Part shown: positions 5,529-7,050 of the stretch, one piece after another
How the letters are laid out: each line of letters opens with the position of its first letter
How positions within the stretch are numbered: position 1 is the first letter of the stretch
Source of the DNA: an uncultured Ruminobacter sp.
GTDB taxonomy: Bacteria; Pseudomonadota; Gammaproteobacteria; Enterobacterales; Succinivibrionaceae
Assembly (NCBI GenBank): GCA_900767005.1
Contig: CAAFXL010000247.1
Coordinates: 1-7,050, forward strand
Length of the DNA: 7,050 nt
Direction of reading: 5' to 3'
Notes under the pieces: generated by a model
The model's input: only the letters and a program-made list of their open reading frames with translations
The model's database searches: none
Told to the model about the DNA's origin: nothing
Program-made: the position numbers and the translations under genes

Positions 5529-6398
5529 TTAACGACATCTTGTATAACGATTGGTATTATAATTTGAAGCTTCTGAAGCATATCTAAAGGTTGATAGAAT
5601 ATTATCAACATCATAGTTAAGCTTATGTTCTTCATTCATTAAGCATTCATATTCACGGCGGCAACGGTCATAGCGTCTACCATCACTAACCTTTGGTCTT
5701 GATGCATCAACCATACAATCATTAGCTCGTTCCATACGATGTCTAATTTCATGTAAAGCATTATTACGTCTATCAATTAAGTTTATACCAGCTGAAGCCA
5801 TATTAGCTGCATCCTTATAAGGAACTGCATAAATTGTTGATTCCCAATTTTGTTCTTGTAAATCATTGTAATAACCATATTGATCAACATAATCTACATA
5901 CTTTTGAATTTGCGGTCTAAGATTATTTAAATAATCAACATTAGCTTGAAGTTTACCAGTTAAACGATAAAGCATTGGTTCACCCATATATGAAACATAC
6001 GTAGACTCATTTTTATCTAGTAGTGATAAATAACTATGTGCTTTATATACTACATTACCGCGATGATAATATTTATTAAAACCTGCTTTATTTGAAGAAA
6101 CATTACAAATATCAGTAACGCTTTTATTATTTCGACCTTGGTTAAAGCCATTATCATTTGTACAAAATTGTTCAGCACCTTGGCGTCTTCCTTCATTGTA
6201 AGCATTTTGATCGACAAATACATACTTACTACAAGCTTCAACATATTCGGTAAATCTACTTGATGATCTGCCATCTACCCCATCGTTATAACCTACGGTA
6301 TTCCAATTAGCTACACGACATTCATCATCACTCATTACTGCGCAACCAGTGGCAATGGTAGAAGCAAGTAACACTAAACTTAAAGCTTTGATATTCAT
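5529..6398 (-). CDS. DUF2799-type lipoprotein with a long C-terminal extension
   Basis: The predicted product has 289 residues. An upstream TTG at 6425 is possible, but the ATG at 6398 is preferred: it gives a proper lipoprotein signal (MNIK, then a hydrophobic stretch to ATG-Cys19) and has GGAG (6409-6412) ten bases upstream. After Cys19 the sequence fits the DUF2799 pattern known from gammaproteobacterial envelope lipoproteins: W32...GYNDG (36-40), C56, AYNEGRRQG (66-74), FC (78-79), GFNQG (84-88), C98, with a fourth degenerate copy at GFNKYYHRG (106-114). Residues 115-289 are rich in Tyr, Asn, Arg and Asp, have no membrane segment, and match nothing I recognise. Eight cysteines besides Cys19 could form disulfides in the periplasm. 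Asp is not at +2 of the mature protein, which favours outer-membrane sorting. Its function is unknown. It is a single gene, convergent with leuD and divergent from galM, with no sign of a link to leucine synthesis. Confidence 0.85.
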   Translation of the reverse strand: MNIKALSLVLLASTIATGCAVMSDDECRVANWNTVGYNDGVDGRSSSRFTEYVEACSKYVFVDQNAYNEGRRQGAEQFCTNDNGFNQGRNNKSVTDICNVSSNKAGFNKYYHRGNVVYKAHSYLSLLDKNESTYVSYMGEPMLYRLTGKLQANVDYLNNLRPQIQKYVDYVDQYGYYNDLQEQNWESTIYAVPYKDAANMASAGINLIDRRNNALHEIRHRMERANDCMVDASRPKVSDGRRYDRCRREYECLMNEEHKLNYDVDNILSTFRYASEASNYNTNRYTRCR

Positions 6399-6737
6399 AA
6401 TCAAATTACTCCGCACTAAAATCAATTTTTTTGTTTTATTTAAACTATTTATTTTTGTCTCTAAAACGAAAAAACTCTCATTTTGTTACATAAAAATTTT
6501 TAAAAGTTAAATATTTTCAGAGATTTAACTACGGTAACATTGTGTGATTTTTACTTTTTAGATAAGATATTTTTAGAAAATAAAAATACCAAAATTCATA
6601 ATCTTTACCTTGTTATTATAATTATTTATAAATGGTTTTAAAGTAAAGATTAAAAACTTTCTGCTAAAAAATTGATTAACCTTAAAAATTTATTTTAAAA
6701 AATTTTTAGAGCGTTTTTATTCTATGGAGTATAAGCT
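6399..6737. promoter_or_regulatory. Divergent intergenic region between the lipoprotein gene and galM
   Basis: This strongly AT-rich region must hold start signals for both divergent genes. Apart from the galM promoter candidate I see only A/T hairpins: TAAAAATTT (6683-6691) with AAATTTTTA (6700-6708), and the short palindrome TAAAAATTTTTA (6491-6502). TGTGA (6543-6547) is a half match to a CRP site but has no second half. I find no convincing promoter for the lipoprotein gene, no ORF of note and no RNA gene. Confidence 0.4.
6595..6622 (+). promoter_or_regulatory. Candidate promoter of galM
   Basis: A perfect -10 hexamer TATAAT (6617-6622) has TTCATA (6595-6600) 16 bases upstream as a four-of-six -35 element. 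A start near 6629 would leave about 110 bases of untranslated leader before galM. In DNA this AT-rich a TATAAT is not rare, so the call is tentative. Confidence 0.45.
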
Positions 6738-7050
6738 ATGGATAAATACTCACAAAACCCTCATTTATATACAATTTCTAATTCCCTTGGAACACAAGCC
6801 ACCATCATGGATTGGGGAGCAACTTTAGTTGATGTAAGCGTAAAGATTAAAAAAACAAATGAAACTAGAAGCTTAGTTATTAACCTTAATCCTTCAGAAT
6901 ATGATAAGCAATATCTTTATGTTGGTGCAACTATTGGTCGATTTGCTAACCGTATAGCTAATGGTAAATTTACTATTAATAATAAGAAATATTCCATTAC
7001 CAATCGCCATAATACTAAACATGTGCTTCATGGCGGGAACGACGCCTTTG
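6738..7050 (+). CDS. galM: Aldose 1-epimerase (mutarotase), N-terminal part
   Basis: The enzyme interconverts alpha and beta anomers of galactose, glucose and related sugars, feeding galactokinase in the Leloir pathway. The window holds the first 104 codons; the family is normally about 340 residues. Visible motifs are WGATLVDV (26-33), with the Trp-Gly-Ala of the first beta strands, the signature IGRFANRIANGKFTINNKKYSI (66-87) with the sugar-binding Arg72, and HVLHGG (95-100), whose His98 corresponds to the catalytic-site histidine of the first half. The second active-site His and the Glu base lie beyond the window. The ATG at 6738 is preferred because GGAG (6726-6729) lies eight bases upstream. 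No gal gene is visible beside it, so galT or galK, if linked, would be downstream. The reading frame is intact to the window edge. Confidence 0.93.
   Translation, partial: MDKYSQNPHLYTISNSLGTQATIMDWGATLVDVSVKIKKTNETRSLVINLNPSEYDKQYLYVGATIGRFANRIANGKFTINNKKYSITNRHNTKHVLHGGNDAF

Noticed and set aside
6050..6274. Second - strand frame inside the lipoprotein gene
   Set aside because: It overlaps the Cys- and motif-containing frame, which has signal peptide, lipobox and family pattern; this one is a Lys/Met/Ile-rich frame shadow.
6399..6425. Nine-residue longer start for the lipoprotein at a TTG (6425)
   Set aside because: It would put charged residues before the signal peptide and lacks a good ribosome binding site, while the ATG at 6398 has GGAG ten bases upstream.
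6543..6558. CRP-like site upstream of galM
   Set aside because: Only one half, TGTGA, matches; the TCACA half at the required spacing is absent.

Overview
The window is a chromosomal segment from an AT-rich bacterium, most likely a gammaproteobacterium. It carries a complete leucine biosynthesis operon, leuL-leuA-leuB-leuC-leuD, on the + strand. The evidence for a gammaproteobacterium is the long enterobacterial-type LeuA, the ABCD gene order, Cys and active-site positions that match the E. coli enzymes as I recall them, a peptide-coded leucine attenuator, and a neighbouring DUF2799-type lipoprotein. Base composition suggests a host-associated lineage such as Succinivibrionaceae, Orbaceae or Psittacicella-like bacteria, but the genus cannot be settled from this sequence.

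Layout. Positions 3-89 are the last 28 codons of an unidentified + strand gene, followed by a weak terminator-like hairpin. An AT-rich spacer leads to a good sigma70-type promoter (305-333). Next comes a 19-codon leader peptide with nine leucines (leuL, 367-426), a leader hairpin, an antiterminator pairing and a textbook intrinsic terminator (489-514). leuA (564-2165) is separated from leuB (2284-3384) by 118 bases that hold a perfect 32-bp palindrome. leuB, leuC (3386-4783) and leuD (4792-5391) are tightly packed. leuD ends inside a tandem ATTTA repeat and is followed by a strong hairpin that can terminate from both sides. A DUF2799-type lipoprotein gene runs on the - strand (6398-5529). A divergent + strand galM (aldose 1-epimerase) starts at 6738 and runs off the window.

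How it works together. LeuA condenses acetyl-CoA with 2-ketoisovalerate, LeuCD isomerises 2-isopropylmalate to 3-isopropylmalate, and LeuB oxidises this toward 2-ketoisocaproate, the precursor of leucine. The leader predicts control by charged leucyl-tRNA: a ribosome starved at the Leu codons frees the antiterminator, while unhindered translation lets the terminator form. The hairpin between leuA and leuB may set a second level of control over leuBCD. The lipoprotein and galM look functionally unrelated to leucine synthesis.

I see no mobile element, CRISPR array, tRNA or rRNA, and no clearly unprecedented system. The attenuator, the intra-operon palindrome and the extended lipoprotein are the parts most worth a closer look.
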